Shown: positions 16,242 through 24,752 of the stretch, piece by piece | Layout of the letters: every line of letters begins with the position of its first letter | Position numbering within the stretch: position 1 is the first letter of the stretch | Assembly (NCBI GenBank): GCA_934462945.1 | Contig: CAKSJF010000017.1 | Location: forward strand, 1-33,985 | Reading direction: 5' to 3' | DNA from: an uncultured Clostridia bacterium | GTDB lineage: Bacteria > Bacillota > Clostridia > UBA1381 | DNA: 33,985 nt | The notes under the pieces: model-generated | Seen by the model: the letters and a program-made list of their open reading frames with translations, nothing else | What the model was told of the DNA's origin: nothing | The model's database searches: none | Translations under genes and position numbers: made by a program

Positions 16242-18740
16242 ATGTTTGGAAAAAAATTTTTGAGCGCTGCAATTGCAGCAGCAATGCTGGGTACGTTTGC
16301 CGTTCCGGCACTGGCAGCGGAGACAACCTCCGGTTTGACCAAGGTGGAATTTGAGGATCAGCCTCCCACATTGTATGGTGCGCCGTTCGGCGTTAGTGAG
16401 AATGAAGCTGCAAGCGGCGGAAAATGGGTGCAGTATTTAGGCGCTGCTGCCAATGATGAAACAGCTTCACTTGGAACCTGTGATACAAAGGTGACTGTTT
16501 CTGAAAGAGGCTTGTATGAGCTGAAATTCCGCGGTACAAAATCGGATGGCAGTCTTAGCAATGTGAGCTTTTCGGCGAATGGAAAAGATGTAATTTCGCT
16601 CGTGAACGCAGCAACCACCGACGCACAGAGTGTTACTGCCGGAGGTTGGTTTGGTACTACTATTTATACACAGACCGGCGGCACTTTAATTCCATTAGAG
16701 GCTGGTGAAAATGATATTACATTCCGGATTTCGTCAAGACCTCAAAAGGATTATTATGTCATTATGGATTATTATACTGTGGAAAAGAAAGAAGAACTTC
16801 CGTCAGTGAAAGCAACCGGAACAAGTGTTTTAGAAGCGGAGTATTTATTTGGAAACACTTCTTCCTTTGAATCTGCAAGCGGCGGTGCATATATCGTCAA
16901 TTATTCGGAAAACACAGAATCTGTAACCCTGTCCGGTGTGATCTATGCAGATCAGGCAGGAATCTATAAGCTGAGCTATGATGGAACAAATCCGTCTATG
17001 AGCGAAAAGTATATGTCTCCGCTCACTTTCACGATTAACGGCGAGACTCTTTCCGCTGCTCAGGCTGGCACATTCAAGTATACCTCCGGTATGGGGGCTC
17101 CCTGGAATGTATATTCCAATACCTTGCCGGTTGTATCTCTGAACAAAGGAAAAAATACAATTGAAATTAAGGCAACCCGTGCGGAAGCGTTTTCAGGCAA
17201 AAATAATGTGTTTTTCGTACTGGATAATCTGACATTTGAGAGCACACTCCAAACGATCGGTCTTAGCGGCGGAACAATTGAGTGTGAGGACTATACACAA
17301 TCAAGCGTTGAGGCTGACGGCGCAAGCGGCGGAAAATATGTTGAGGTAAACAGAGAGGGTCAGGACTGTTACTTTACACTTGACACCTATGTCAATATTG
17401 AAACAGCCGGAAACTATCAGATCAGCGTTGGTGCGGCAGACCGCTGGGCAAAGACAAGCGCAGATGCCGGATATGGAACAGCAGGTCATTTAAGCCCGTT
17501 CCATGTAATTGTTGGAGAGACTGATGTTTTGGTTGATCTTTCAAATTCAACCAGAAGCAATAAATTGAATTATGCAGGCTTTACCGGTGCGATTGTAAAC
17601 CTTATTTCATTAAAGAATAGTTTCTATTTTAATGAGGGATTAAATAAGATCACCATTCGGTTTGATCCGAGAAACGGAAACGACGGTGTGTTTGGTTCTT
17701 TGGACTGCATTAAACTGACCTACGGAGATTCACTCCCGGCAGAGGGCGGCAGACTGGAAATCGAAAGCGGAAACGGTGTGACCGGCTATGTGTTAGAGAG
17801 TACCGCTGCAAGTGACGGAAAATATGTTGCATTTGATGAGGCAAACACAGACAATGCTCCGGAAATTCATTTAACAGTTAATTTAGCACAAGCCGGAAAC
17901 TATCAGTTAAAGCTTGCAGCCGCTGCAAATATCGGCGACGATCAGACAGCAGCTTTAACAAAAGCACAGCTTGCAATTAACGAGGGCGATACTTATGATC
18001 TTAACGAGAGCAGTATTGCTGCCGGATCGATTTACTATTTAGACAGCGAGGAAAAATATCCGTTCCGCGAGTATTATATCAGCACACCGATCGCATTAGA
18101 CGAGGGAACAAATACCGTTACCATTTATCCGTATGCAGAAGATGAGAACTTTGTCCGTTCCGCATACGATTACCTGGAATTAAAGCCGGTGGCTGACTAT
18201 GGAACAATCACAGCTGTTGAAACAGACATTTCTATGAATGTCGGCGAGGAAAAGCAGATTGAACTGAAAAAAGAGGACGGTTCTATCCTGAATGCATCAG
18301 ACGTTTATATGATTACCTATTCTTCCAATAACGAAGAAGCGGCAACGGTAGACGGAAACGGTGTGATCACTGCCAATAACGGAGGAAATGCTGTGATTTC
18401 TGCGGTTGTACGCGAAAATGCAATCACCGATCCGAAAACAGTTACCGTTAATGTCACAGTTACAGACAGCCGGGCAATCTATTTCTCCGGACTCAGCACA
18501 ACGGATGGAATTAGCTATCAGGTTGTTGTGAACCAGGCAATGGAAAAGGACGCAAAGGTTTATACCGCTGTCTATGATGCAGAGGGCAGACTGGTTGCCG
18601 CAAAGGCAGATACCATCACAGCCGGAACAACCGGCACAACACCTGTTTCTTTCGGAACATCCATTCCGGAGGGCGGCGCGTTGAGCCTGTATGTATGGAC
18701 AGCAGATATGACCCCGGTGTTAGCTGCAAATTTAAGATAG
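16242..18740 (+). CDS. Secreted protein with four CBM-like modules and a Big2 domain
   Basis: An 832-residue exported protein with a standard signal peptide (cut near PALAAE, about residue 26). Four CBM6/CBM35-like modules follow in tandem; each opens with an E-x-E or similar pattern and contains S-G-G-K/A or S-D-G-K (positions about 16415, 16875, 17320 and 17810). A Big2-like Ig domain (about 18190-18470) and a C-terminal module with VYTAVYDAEGRL and SLYVWTAD end it. No catalytic residues or wall anchor are visible, so it is a glycan-binding protein without enzyme activity as far as can be seen. The start ATG has AGGAGAG-like bases upstream. It is the first gene of cassette 2, next to the sensor genes, and is followed by a strong hairpin. 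Confidence 0.8.
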   Translation: MFGKKFLSAAIAAAMLGTFAVPALAAETTSGLTKVEFEDQPPTLYGAPFGVSENEAASGGKWVQYLGAAANDETASLGTCDTKVTVSERGLYELKFRGTKSDGSLSNVSFSANGKDVISLVNAATTDAQSVTAGGWFGTTIYTQTGGTLIPLEAGENDITFRISSRPQKDYYVIMDYYTVEKKEELPSVKATGTSVLEAEYLFGNTSSFESASGGAYIVNYSENTESVTLSGVIYADQAGIYKLSYDGTNPSMSEKYMSPLTFTINGETLSAAQAGTFKYTSGMGAPWNVYSNTLPVVSLNKGKNTIEIKATRAEAFSGKNNVFFVLDNLTFESTLQTIGLSGGTIECEDYTQSSVEADGASGGKYVEVNREGQDCYFTLDTYVNIETAGNYQISVGAADRWAKTSADAGYGTAGHLSPFHVIVGETDVLVDLSNSTRSNKLNYAGFTGAIVNLISLKNSFYFNEGLNKITIRFDPRNGNDGVFGSLDCIKLTYGDSLPAEGGRLEIESGNGVTGYVLESTAASDGKYVAFDEANTDNAPEIHLTVNLAQAGNYQLKLAAAANIGDDQTAALTKAQLAINEGDTYDLNESSIAAGSIYYLDSEEKYPFREYYISTPIALDEGTNTVTIYPYAEDENFVRSAYDYLELKPVADYGTITAVETDISMNVGEEKQIELKKEDGSILNASDVYMITYSSNNEEAATVDGNGVITANNGGNAVISAVVRENAITDPKTVTVNVTVTDSRAIYFSGLSTTDGISYQVVVNQAMEKDAKVYTAVYDAEGRLVAAKADTITAGTTGTTPVSFGTSIPEGGALSLYVWTADMTPVLAANLR

Positions 18741-18744
18741 TCAT

Positions 18745-18800
18745 TTAAGGCAAGGCAAAATCAGAAATGGGAATCTTGCATTCCCATTTCTGCGCCTTAA
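18745..18800 (+). other. Large intercistronic hairpin without U-run
   Basis: A perfect 13-bp stem (18762-18774 with 18780-18792, loop CTTGC) is enclosed by a second seven-base stem (TTAAGGC at 18745-18751 with GCCTTAA at 18794-18800). No T-run follows, so it is not a standard terminator. Such stems often protect the 3' end of an upstream message or partly stop transcription, which would leave more message for the CBM protein than for the genes after it. That role is inferred from the position. Confidence 0.7.
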
Positions 18801-18817
18801 CATAGAAAGGACATAGA

Positions 18818-21505
18818 ATGAGAAAGAAACAAATACTGATTTGTGCTTTTTTGTGCCTGCTGCCTGCCTTGGCGCATGCGGAAATCACAGATATCCGTCC
18901 GGATCAGAATATTGGAGTATACCGGCAAAGCGAGGAGGTTTCCTTTCAGCTGACAAGAGACACAGCGGATACGGAAACGGTTTCCTATATGCTTGAGGAT
19001 ATGGACGGCACAGTGCGCTATTCCGGACAGAATACACTATCCGGAGAAAATGCAGTTTTGAAAACCGGCATTTTAAAGAGCGGATGGTATCGGCTGAGAA
19101 TTTATGAAAACGGAGCAGAAATTCCGATTTTTGCATCTGCCACCGTTTTACCCTCCACCGGCACACCGGCAGAAAATTCCCCATTTTCCGGCATGCTGGT
19201 CGGACAATATGGAGTTTCTGCGGAGCGGAAAGCCGATTTTTCCGAGGCGCTCCATAAGGTGGGCGTCAACCGCGTCCGGGATGCGGCGCTCTGGTGCAGA
19301 GGAGAATACGACTATCAGGCGCTGGAAAAGAATATTAGCGCACTTGCAGATGGCGGAAATGAACAGCTTTTAACGGTGGATTTACAAAGCCAGATTGCAG
19401 AGGAAATCGGCTATAACGGAAATCTGTTTGAAGTGTATCAGATGTACCGGAATCTTGCGGCGCGGTTTTCGGATGAGGTCAGCGCATGGGAAGTGATCAA
19501 CGAGCCGGACATCAATTCTGCTTTTTCAGCAGACATTTATTCCGCCTATTATAAGGCGGCGGCTTTGGGAATTGAAAATGCCGGATCGGACAAGATCAAA
19601 TCCTTTGGTGGTATGTGTTCTCCAATCCACACATTTTCTGATATTTTAATGCAGAATGATGTGATGACCTATGCAGATTATTATAATGCGCATACGCACA
19701 GAGACACAAGCGGAAACGGATATGACGCATTGGGCGGAAATATTCTTTCCCGGTCAAAACGGATGTCGGCATTCTACGGAGGAAATCAGCCAATCTGGGT
19801 CACAGAATCCGGGCTGCGGATGCAGGTGGATGAAAACGAACTGCCCAGCGCAGAAATTCTCCGGGAGCAGGCAATTTATCTGACCACCTCCTTTGCGGAA
19901 TCCATCGGAAAATACGGCATGAACAATCATTTTTGGTTCTTAATGCGCCACTATATCGAGGAGGGCAGAGAATTCGGAACGGCAAGCAAAAACTGCATGA
20001 CCTATCCGGGGTATCTTGCCTTTGCAAATCTTTCCTATCGTCTGGGAGAAGCAAAGCCGATCGGCGAGCTTTCCGCAAGGGGAGACGTTGTCGGGTATTT
20101 CTTTGATACCGGAGATGGAGATGCGGCAATTCTTTGGAAAAAGACAGACGGAGAAAGCTATGTTCAGCTTTCCTGCGAAAATGTGGTAGAAGTGACGGAC
20201 GTTTTTGGAGCAACCGAAGTAAAACGTGCAACTCCGAAAAACGGACTGGTGAATCTAAAGGTTACCTCCGATCCGCTGATTATCCGGTTTAACGGCAAGT
20301 GCGATCCGAAAAATTACTGTAAAAAGACATTCCCGGAGGCACAGGTAAGAAACCGCACCAACGGTCAGAGAGTGGTTTTGCAGCAGATTTGGGATCGGGA
20401 AAACTTTGAGGACGGCGCAAGAGTCTTAAAAGCCGGAGAAACCTATACGGTGACCTGCCGGGTATATAACTTTAACCCGTCAGCAAGAGCGTCCGGAAAT
20501 CTCACTGTTTCTGCAAATGATGAGATTGAGATTGTAAGCGCTCCGGAAAAAGCAAATTTTGTCCTTTCCAAATACACCGACGAAGAACCGAAGTATAAGG
20601 ATTTTACTTATCAGATCAAGGTGTCGGAGCAGGCGGAGAATCTATCCGAGGGAAGTATTATGTTTTCCGGAACGGTAGGAAGTGAAACGCTGTCGCCGTC
20701 TGTTTCCGGGTATGTTGTTGAACGCGATCTCACCGTTTCGGACGATCAGATCCGGGAATTTTCCGGCGCATATAACCGGTCAGAATGGAATTGCGGAAAC
20801 CGGACAGCCGGGTCGACCTGTTCTGTCTCGTCCACTGGCAGCTCCATTTCATTCTCGCTCACTTTTCGCGGCGGAAACAGGTGTCTGTATCCGTATTTTT
20901 ACACCAGCGTTCCGCAGGATAGCGAGGGAATTGTGTTCGACCGGACGATTGCCGAGATCGGAGACGGCGGTGTGACACAGATTTTTGCCTGCACAGAGGA
21001 CGGCATGTATCTTGCATGCGCCGGAGAATTTTCGGTCGGTACAGTGCGCTATGTACTTCCGTGGAATAAATTTAAGGCTTGGGGAGGAGCAGAAACTCCG
21101 CTTGATCCGAGCAAGATTTATATGCTCCAGTTAGGCTTTAACACCTACGGAGATCACCCAGGCAGCTATACCATCAGCCATTTTGGCACATTCGGAAACG
21201 GATATCAGCCGGAGGAGGATGCGTTAACAATCAGTGGAATTGAAAACGGAAAGACCTATGTAAAAGGGAATCTTCCGGCAATCACTGCACAAGCAAATGC
21301 AGAAGTAATAGAAATCTATGTGAATTTTGAAAAAATCGGCGAGGTATCGCCCGGAGAAAAAATTGATCTTTCCGGACTTGATTCCGGTGCAGTCTCATTG
21401 ATTGCAGCAATCCGGGATGAATTTGGGAAGGTTCAATATAAAGAGGTTGATTTCTGTATCCGAAATTATAATGACTACAGAAATTTATCCGCAACATATC
21501 ATTGA
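18818..21505 (+). CDS. Secreted clan GH-A glycoside hydrolase, no N-terminal CBM
   Basis: An 895-residue exported enzyme. Signal peptide 1-21 (cut near AHAE), Ig-like domain 23-105, catalytic barrel about 115-400 with the acid/base Glu229 in WEVINEPD and the nucleophile Glu330 in WVTESG, beta domains 400-640, a CBM-like sandwich about 650-800 and a C-terminal Ig-like domain from about 810. It matches the proteins at 4634 and 26301 along its length but lacks their N-terminal CBM. Both catalytic glutamates are present, so it should be active. The substrate is unknown. It starts 77 bases after the preceding gene, with GAAAGGA before the ATG, and its stop lies 11 bases before the binding-protein start. 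Confidence 0.83.
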   Translation: MRKKQILICAFLCLLPALAHAEITDIRPDQNIGVYRQSEEVSFQLTRDTADTETVSYMLEDMDGTVRYSGQNTLSGENAVLKTGILKSGWYRLRIYENGAEIPIFASATVLPSTGTPAENSPFSGMLVGQYGVSAERKADFSEALHKVGVNRVRDAALWCRGEYDYQALEKNISALADGGNEQLLTVDLQSQIAEEIGYNGNLFEVYQMYRNLAARFSDEVSAWEVINEPDINSAFSADIYSAYYKAAALGIENAGSDKIKSFGGMCSPIHTFSDILMQNDVMTYADYYNAHTHRDTSGNGYDALGGNILSRSKRMSAFYGGNQPIWVTESGLRMQVDENELPSAEILREQAIYLTTSFAESIGKYGMNNHFWFLMRHYIEEGREFGTASKNCMTYPGYLAFANLSYRLGEAKPIGELSARGDVVGYFFDTGDGDAAILWKKTDGESYVQLSCENVVEVTDVFGATEVKRATPKNGLVNLKVTSDPLIIRFNGKCDPKNYCKKTFPEAQVRNRTNGQRVVLQQIWDRENFEDGARVLKAGETYTVTCRVYNFNPSARASGNLTVSANDEIEIVSAPEKANFVLSKYTDEEPKYKDFTYQIKVSEQAENLSEGSIMFSGTVGSETLSPSVSGYVVERDLTVSDDQIREFSGAYNRSEWNCGNRTAGSTCSVSSTGSSISFSLTFRGGNRCLYPYFYTSVPQDSEGIVFDRTIAEIGDGGVTQIFACTEDGMYLACAGEFSVGTVRYVLPWNKFKAWGGAETPLDPSKIYMLQLGFNTYGDHPGSYTISHFGTFGNGYQPEEDALTISGIENGKTYVKGNLPAITAQANAEVIEIYVNFEKIGEVSPGEKIDLSGLDSGAVSLIAAIRDEFGKVQYKEVDFCIRNYNDYRNLSATYH

Positions 21506-21519
21506 GGAGGAAAAACATG
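21504..21519 (+). promoter_or_regulatory. Ribosome binding site deciding the start of binding protein copy 2
   Basis: GAGGAGG at 21504-21510 lies six bases before ATG 21517. An in-frame TTG at 21502 touches this site and overlaps the upstream stop, so ATG is used. With it the N-terminus MKAKRILAMTL lines up with copy 1. Confidence 0.75.
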
Positions 21520-22920
21520 AAAGCAAAAAGAATTTTAGCAATGACGCTTGCAGGCATTTTAGCAACCGGCGGTTTAACCGGCTGCGGAGAGGAAAAGAAT
21601 GCAGCGGTTACAAAGGACGGAAAAGTTCGTTTAGTAGTCGGCAACTGGCCGGATTCCGAGGCAAACCCGAGTCTTTATGAGCTTCGGATGGATCAGAAAG
21701 CACGCTTTGAGGAAAAGCATCCGGATGTGGAAATTGTGCCGGATACATATTCCTACGACGTGAAAACCTTTGCAGCGAAAGCAGAGGGCGACACACTTCC
21801 GAACATCTACACAACCCATTTTACCGAGGCAAAGAAAATTATGGATTTAGGGTATGCGGCAGATATTACAAAGCAAATGCAGGATTTCGGATATTATGAT
21901 GTTGTATCGGATGTTATGCTGAATGAAATTTCAAGAGATGATAAGATTTATTTCATTCCGGCAGAGGTATATTCCTTAGGTTTGGTGATGAACTTAAATC
22001 TGTTCCGCGAGGCAGGGCTGGTAAATGCGGACGGAACACCGATTTTCCCGGAAACCTTTGATGATGTCCGCACCATGGCAAAAACCATCCATGACAAGAC
22101 CGGAAAAGCAGGCTTTGTATTCCCGACCACCAATAACGGCGGCGGCTGGAACTTCACAGCGCTTGCCTGGAATTTCGGCGGCACATTTATGAAAGAAAAC
22201 GGAGACAAATGGGAATCTGATTTCAACCAGGGAACAACTGACGCGCTCCAGTGGTTAAAGGATCTGATGTGGGAGGACGGCTCTCTGCCGGCAACTACTT
22301 TGATCAATAATGACGACACGATGAAATTAATCGGCACAGATCAGGCGGCAATGGCATTTGCACATCCGATGCAGGCACAAAGCTTAGTTTCCTCTTATGG
22401 AATGGATCGGAAAAACATCGGTATGGCAAAAATGCCGGCAGGACCTGCTGCGCACGTGACATTAATGGGCGGATCGTATTATGCGCTTGCAACCAATGCA
22501 ACCGAGGAGCAGAAAACAGCTGCATTTGAATGGCTGCAAATGATCGGCGTAACACCGGCGGCAGAACTGACCGACGATATGAAACAGTCCCTGCGTGAAA
22601 GCTCAGAAGAAGATTACAAATCAAACAACTCTATCATTGGTATTCATGATCTTTCCATCTGGACGGATAAGGAAGCAACCCAAGGCTATAAGAGAGAATT
22701 GAGCGAGGAATTCAGAAATATTGATGCAGCACAGACTGCCTCCTATAACGATAAGAGCGGTATTGAGTACCGGACAGAGGAGAAAATGTGTGCACAGGAT
22801 CTTTACGGCTTGTTAGACAGCTGCATTCAGGAGGTTTTAACCAACAAGGACGCAGACTGCAAGGCTGTTTTGGAAAAGGCAGCATCTGATTTCCAGGCAA
22901 ACTTTTTGAACAACATATAA
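21517..22920 (+). CDS. Sugar ABC transporter substrate-binding lipoprotein, copy 2
   Basis: A 467-residue lipoprotein, paralogue of the protein at 1400. The lipobox LTGC puts the lipidated Cys at position 23. The ligand-contact regions of the family cannot be assigned exactly, but the stretches FPETFDDVRTMAKT, WNFGGTFMKENGDKWE and LMGGSYYA match copy 1. Differences gather in the N-terminal third and around residues 300-350, whereas the last 30 residues are identical, so the ligand may differ slightly while the contact with the permeases is kept. It is followed, with the same 13-base gap, by the TTG-started permease. Confidence 0.93.
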   Translation: MKAKRILAMTLAGILATGGLTGCGEEKNAAVTKDGKVRLVVGNWPDSEANPSLYELRMDQKARFEEKHPDVEIVPDTYSYDVKTFAAKAEGDTLPNIYTTHFTEAKKIMDLGYAADITKQMQDFGYYDVVSDVMLNEISRDDKIYFIPAEVYSLGLVMNLNLFREAGLVNADGTPIFPETFDDVRTMAKTIHDKTGKAGFVFPTTNNGGGWNFTALAWNFGGTFMKENGDKWESDFNQGTTDALQWLKDLMWEDGSLPATTLINNDDTMKLIGTDQAAMAFAHPMQAQSLVSSYGMDRKNIGMAKMPAGPAAHVTLMGGSYYALATNATEEQKTAAFEWLQMIGVTPAAELTDDMKQSLRESSEEDYKSNNSIIGIHDLSIWTDKEATQGYKRELSEEFRNIDAAQTASYNDKSGIEYRTEEKMCAQDLYGLLDSCIQEVLTNKDADCKAVLEKAASDFQANFLNNI

Positions 22921-22921
22921 T

Positions 22922-22936
22922 GGGGGAATCGCGTTG
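22922..22936 (+). promoter_or_regulatory. Ribosome binding site with TTG start, copy 2
   Basis: The five-G run at 22922-22926 is seven bases before TTG 22934, exactly as at 2799-2813. Conservation of this non-coding gap between the two diverged copies supports a role in setting permease level. Confidence 0.65.
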
Positions 22937-23845
22937 AAACTCGAAAAGAAGAAAAAAATAAACAACAATCCGTTTTTACCGAACAGTCAGGATTTTAGCG
23001 CGTGGCTTTTACTTTTGCCGGCGGTATTGTGTATTTACCTGTTTGTAATCCGTCCGCAGGTGATGGGTATTTACTGGAGCTTTTTCGATATGAAAGGGTA
23101 TAAGGTGCAGGACTTTGTCGGACTGGCAAACTACCGTCAGGTCATTTCGGACACGATGTTTGCAAAAACCATGTGGAACACATTCCAGTATGTGTTATGG
23201 TCTTTGGTGCTGGGTTTCTTGCTGCCGATTTTTGTGGCGGTCGTTTTAAATGAGTTGGTGCATGCCCGGAATTTATTCCGGTTTTGCACCTACTTTCCGG
23301 CAGTTCTTCCGGCAATGGCGGTATCGCTTTTGTGGTACTTAATGTACTATCCGGATCAGGGCGGACTTTTAAATATGATCGGTTCACGGTTTGGCTTGCA
23401 GCCTTATGTTTGGTTGCAGGATTCCAAAAACACCATTAAGCTGATTGTACTTAGTATGACCTGGAATGGCTGCGGATCGACTGCAATTTACTATTTTGCA
23501 AGTCTCCAGGGCGTTTCCCGGGAACTGTATGAGGCGGCAATTATCGATGGAGCAGGCTTTATCAAGCGGTTTATCACGGTGACTGTTCCGCATATGTCCG
23601 GCATTGCGCTGCTGTTTTTGGTGCAGCAGATTATCGGCGTATTTTCCATCATGGAACAGCCGATGCAGATGACTGACGGCGGTCCGAACGGCGCTTCTAA
23701 CACGCTTGGACTCTTGGCATACAAATACGGTTTCGTCAGCATCAAACCGCAGCTTGCCATGGCAGTTGGCGTTATCATGTTCCTGATTTTGATGGTATTC
23801 ACGCTGTTCTATTTCTATTTAGACAAGAAAATCGAACGCGACTAA
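22934..23845 (+). CDS. Sugar ABC transporter permease (LacF/UgpA type), copy 2
   Basis: A 303-residue membrane protein with the EAA loop ELYEAAIIDGAGFIKRF, partner of the permease at 23860. About 20 substitutions by eye separate it from copy 1 (for example W152R and R232Q, judged by position), most of them conservative and several in membrane segments. Its length is unchanged and it has no frame damage, so it should be functional. Confidence 0.95.
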   Translation: MKLEKKKKINNNPFLPNSQDFSAWLLLLPAVLCIYLFVIRPQVMGIYWSFFDMKGYKVQDFVGLANYRQVISDTMFAKTMWNTFQYVLWSLVLGFLLPIFVAVVLNELVHARNLFRFCTYFPAVLPAMAVSLLWYLMYYPDQGGLLNMIGSRFGLQPYVWLQDSKNTIKLIVLSMTWNGCGSTAIYYFASLQGVSRELYEAAIIDGAGFIKRFITVTVPHMSGIALLFLVQQIIGVFSIMEQPMQMTDGGPNGASNTLGLLAYKYGFVSIKPQLAMAVGVIMFLILMVFTLFYFYLDKKIERD

Positions 23846-23859
23846 GGAGGTAAAACAGC

Positions 23860-24741
23860 ATGAAAAATATGGATAAGGGAATTTTAACAAATTCCGATAT
23901 GAAAAAACCGAAATATAAGATTCTTTATACATGCATGATTCTGTTCATGATTGTCTATTGCGTCATTTCGGTATTGCCGGTGGTTTGGATTATGCTTTCC
24001 GGCTTTAAGGATGTTAAGGAAATGTATGCCGTTCCGGCAACATTTCTTCCGAAAAAGATTGAGTTGTCAAAGCTTGGCAGGGTGTGGACGGAATTAAAAT
24101 TCTATAAATATTACGGAAACACCTTTCTGATGGCGATTGGCGCGGTGGTTTCCAATATTGTCATCTCCGGACTGGCAGGCTATGTGCTGTCCCGGCTAAA
24201 ACCAAAGGGAACAAAGCTGATGCTTGCCGTGATCTTCTGGATCATGCTTTTGCCGGGAACGATGAGTACCGTTCCTCTGTATATGGAGTTTAAGAGCATG
24301 CCGTTAATCGGCGTGAATCTTTTGGAAACCTACTGGCCGATCTGGCTGATGTCGGGTGCAAATGCATTTAACATCATTCTGTTTAAAAACTTTTTTGACG
24401 GAATTTCAAGTTCTCTGATTGAGGCGGCATGGATTGACGGTGCGAATAATGCGAAAATCTTTTTCAAAATTATTATTCCGCTTTCCACTCCGGTTTTTAT
24501 CGTGGTCGGAATGTTCACGTTTAACGGACAGATCGGAAACTTTTTCTGGCCGTACCTCTTAATTTCGTCAAAGGAAAAAACAGTGCTTGGCGTACAGCTT
24601 TATAAAATGAAATCATCAACCTACACCATGGATTATCAGATGCTTGCACTTCTGTTCTCTGTGATTCCGCAGATCATCATTTTTGCAATTTTCCAGAAAC
24701 AGATTATGGGCGGTATCAATATCGGCGGTGTGAAAGGATAG
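23860..24741 (+). CDS. Sugar ABC transporter permease (MalG/UgpE type), copy 2
   Basis: A 293-residue membrane protein with the EAA loop SLIEAAWIDGANNAKIFFK. Its start has AAGGAGGT just after the preceding stop. About 17 substitutions by eye separate it from copy 1, concentrated in the first membrane segment (residues 20-35). The ribosome site of the next gene (GGAGGG) overlaps its last base. Confidence 0.95.
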   Translation: MKNMDKGILTNSDMKKPKYKILYTCMILFMIVYCVISVLPVVWIMLSGFKDVKEMYAVPATFLPKKIELSKLGRVWTELKFYKYYGNTFLMAIGAVVSNIVISGLAGYVLSRLKPKGTKLMLAVIFWIMLLPGTMSTVPLYMEFKSMPLIGVNLLETYWPIWLMSGANAFNIILFKNFFDGISSSLIEAAWIDGANNAKIFFKIIIPLSTPVFIVVGMFTFNGQIGNFFWPYLLISSKEKTVLGVQLYKMKSSTYTMDYQMLALLFSVIPQIIIFAIFQKQIMGGINIGGVKG

Positions 24742-24752
24742 GAGGGAATCAC

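Larger units (their letters stand above)
21517..24741 (+). repeat. Transporter cassette, copy 2 of 2
   Basis: The same three genes in the same order as at 1400-4618, with permeases of identical length and nearly identical gene junctions. Similarity falls sharply at the end of the second permease: copy 1 is followed by a hydrolase, copy 2 by a CBM protein and then a hydrolase. Confidence 0.85.

Noticed and set aside
16154..16354. Small plus-strand frame in the leader of the 16242 gene
   Set aside because: It would start within the probable promoter region and run out of frame into the signal-peptide region of a better supported gene.
18745..18800. Calling the hairpin an intrinsic terminator
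   Set aside because: No T-run follows either stem, and the next gene starts 17 bases later without another visible promoter, so it must be read through at least in part.
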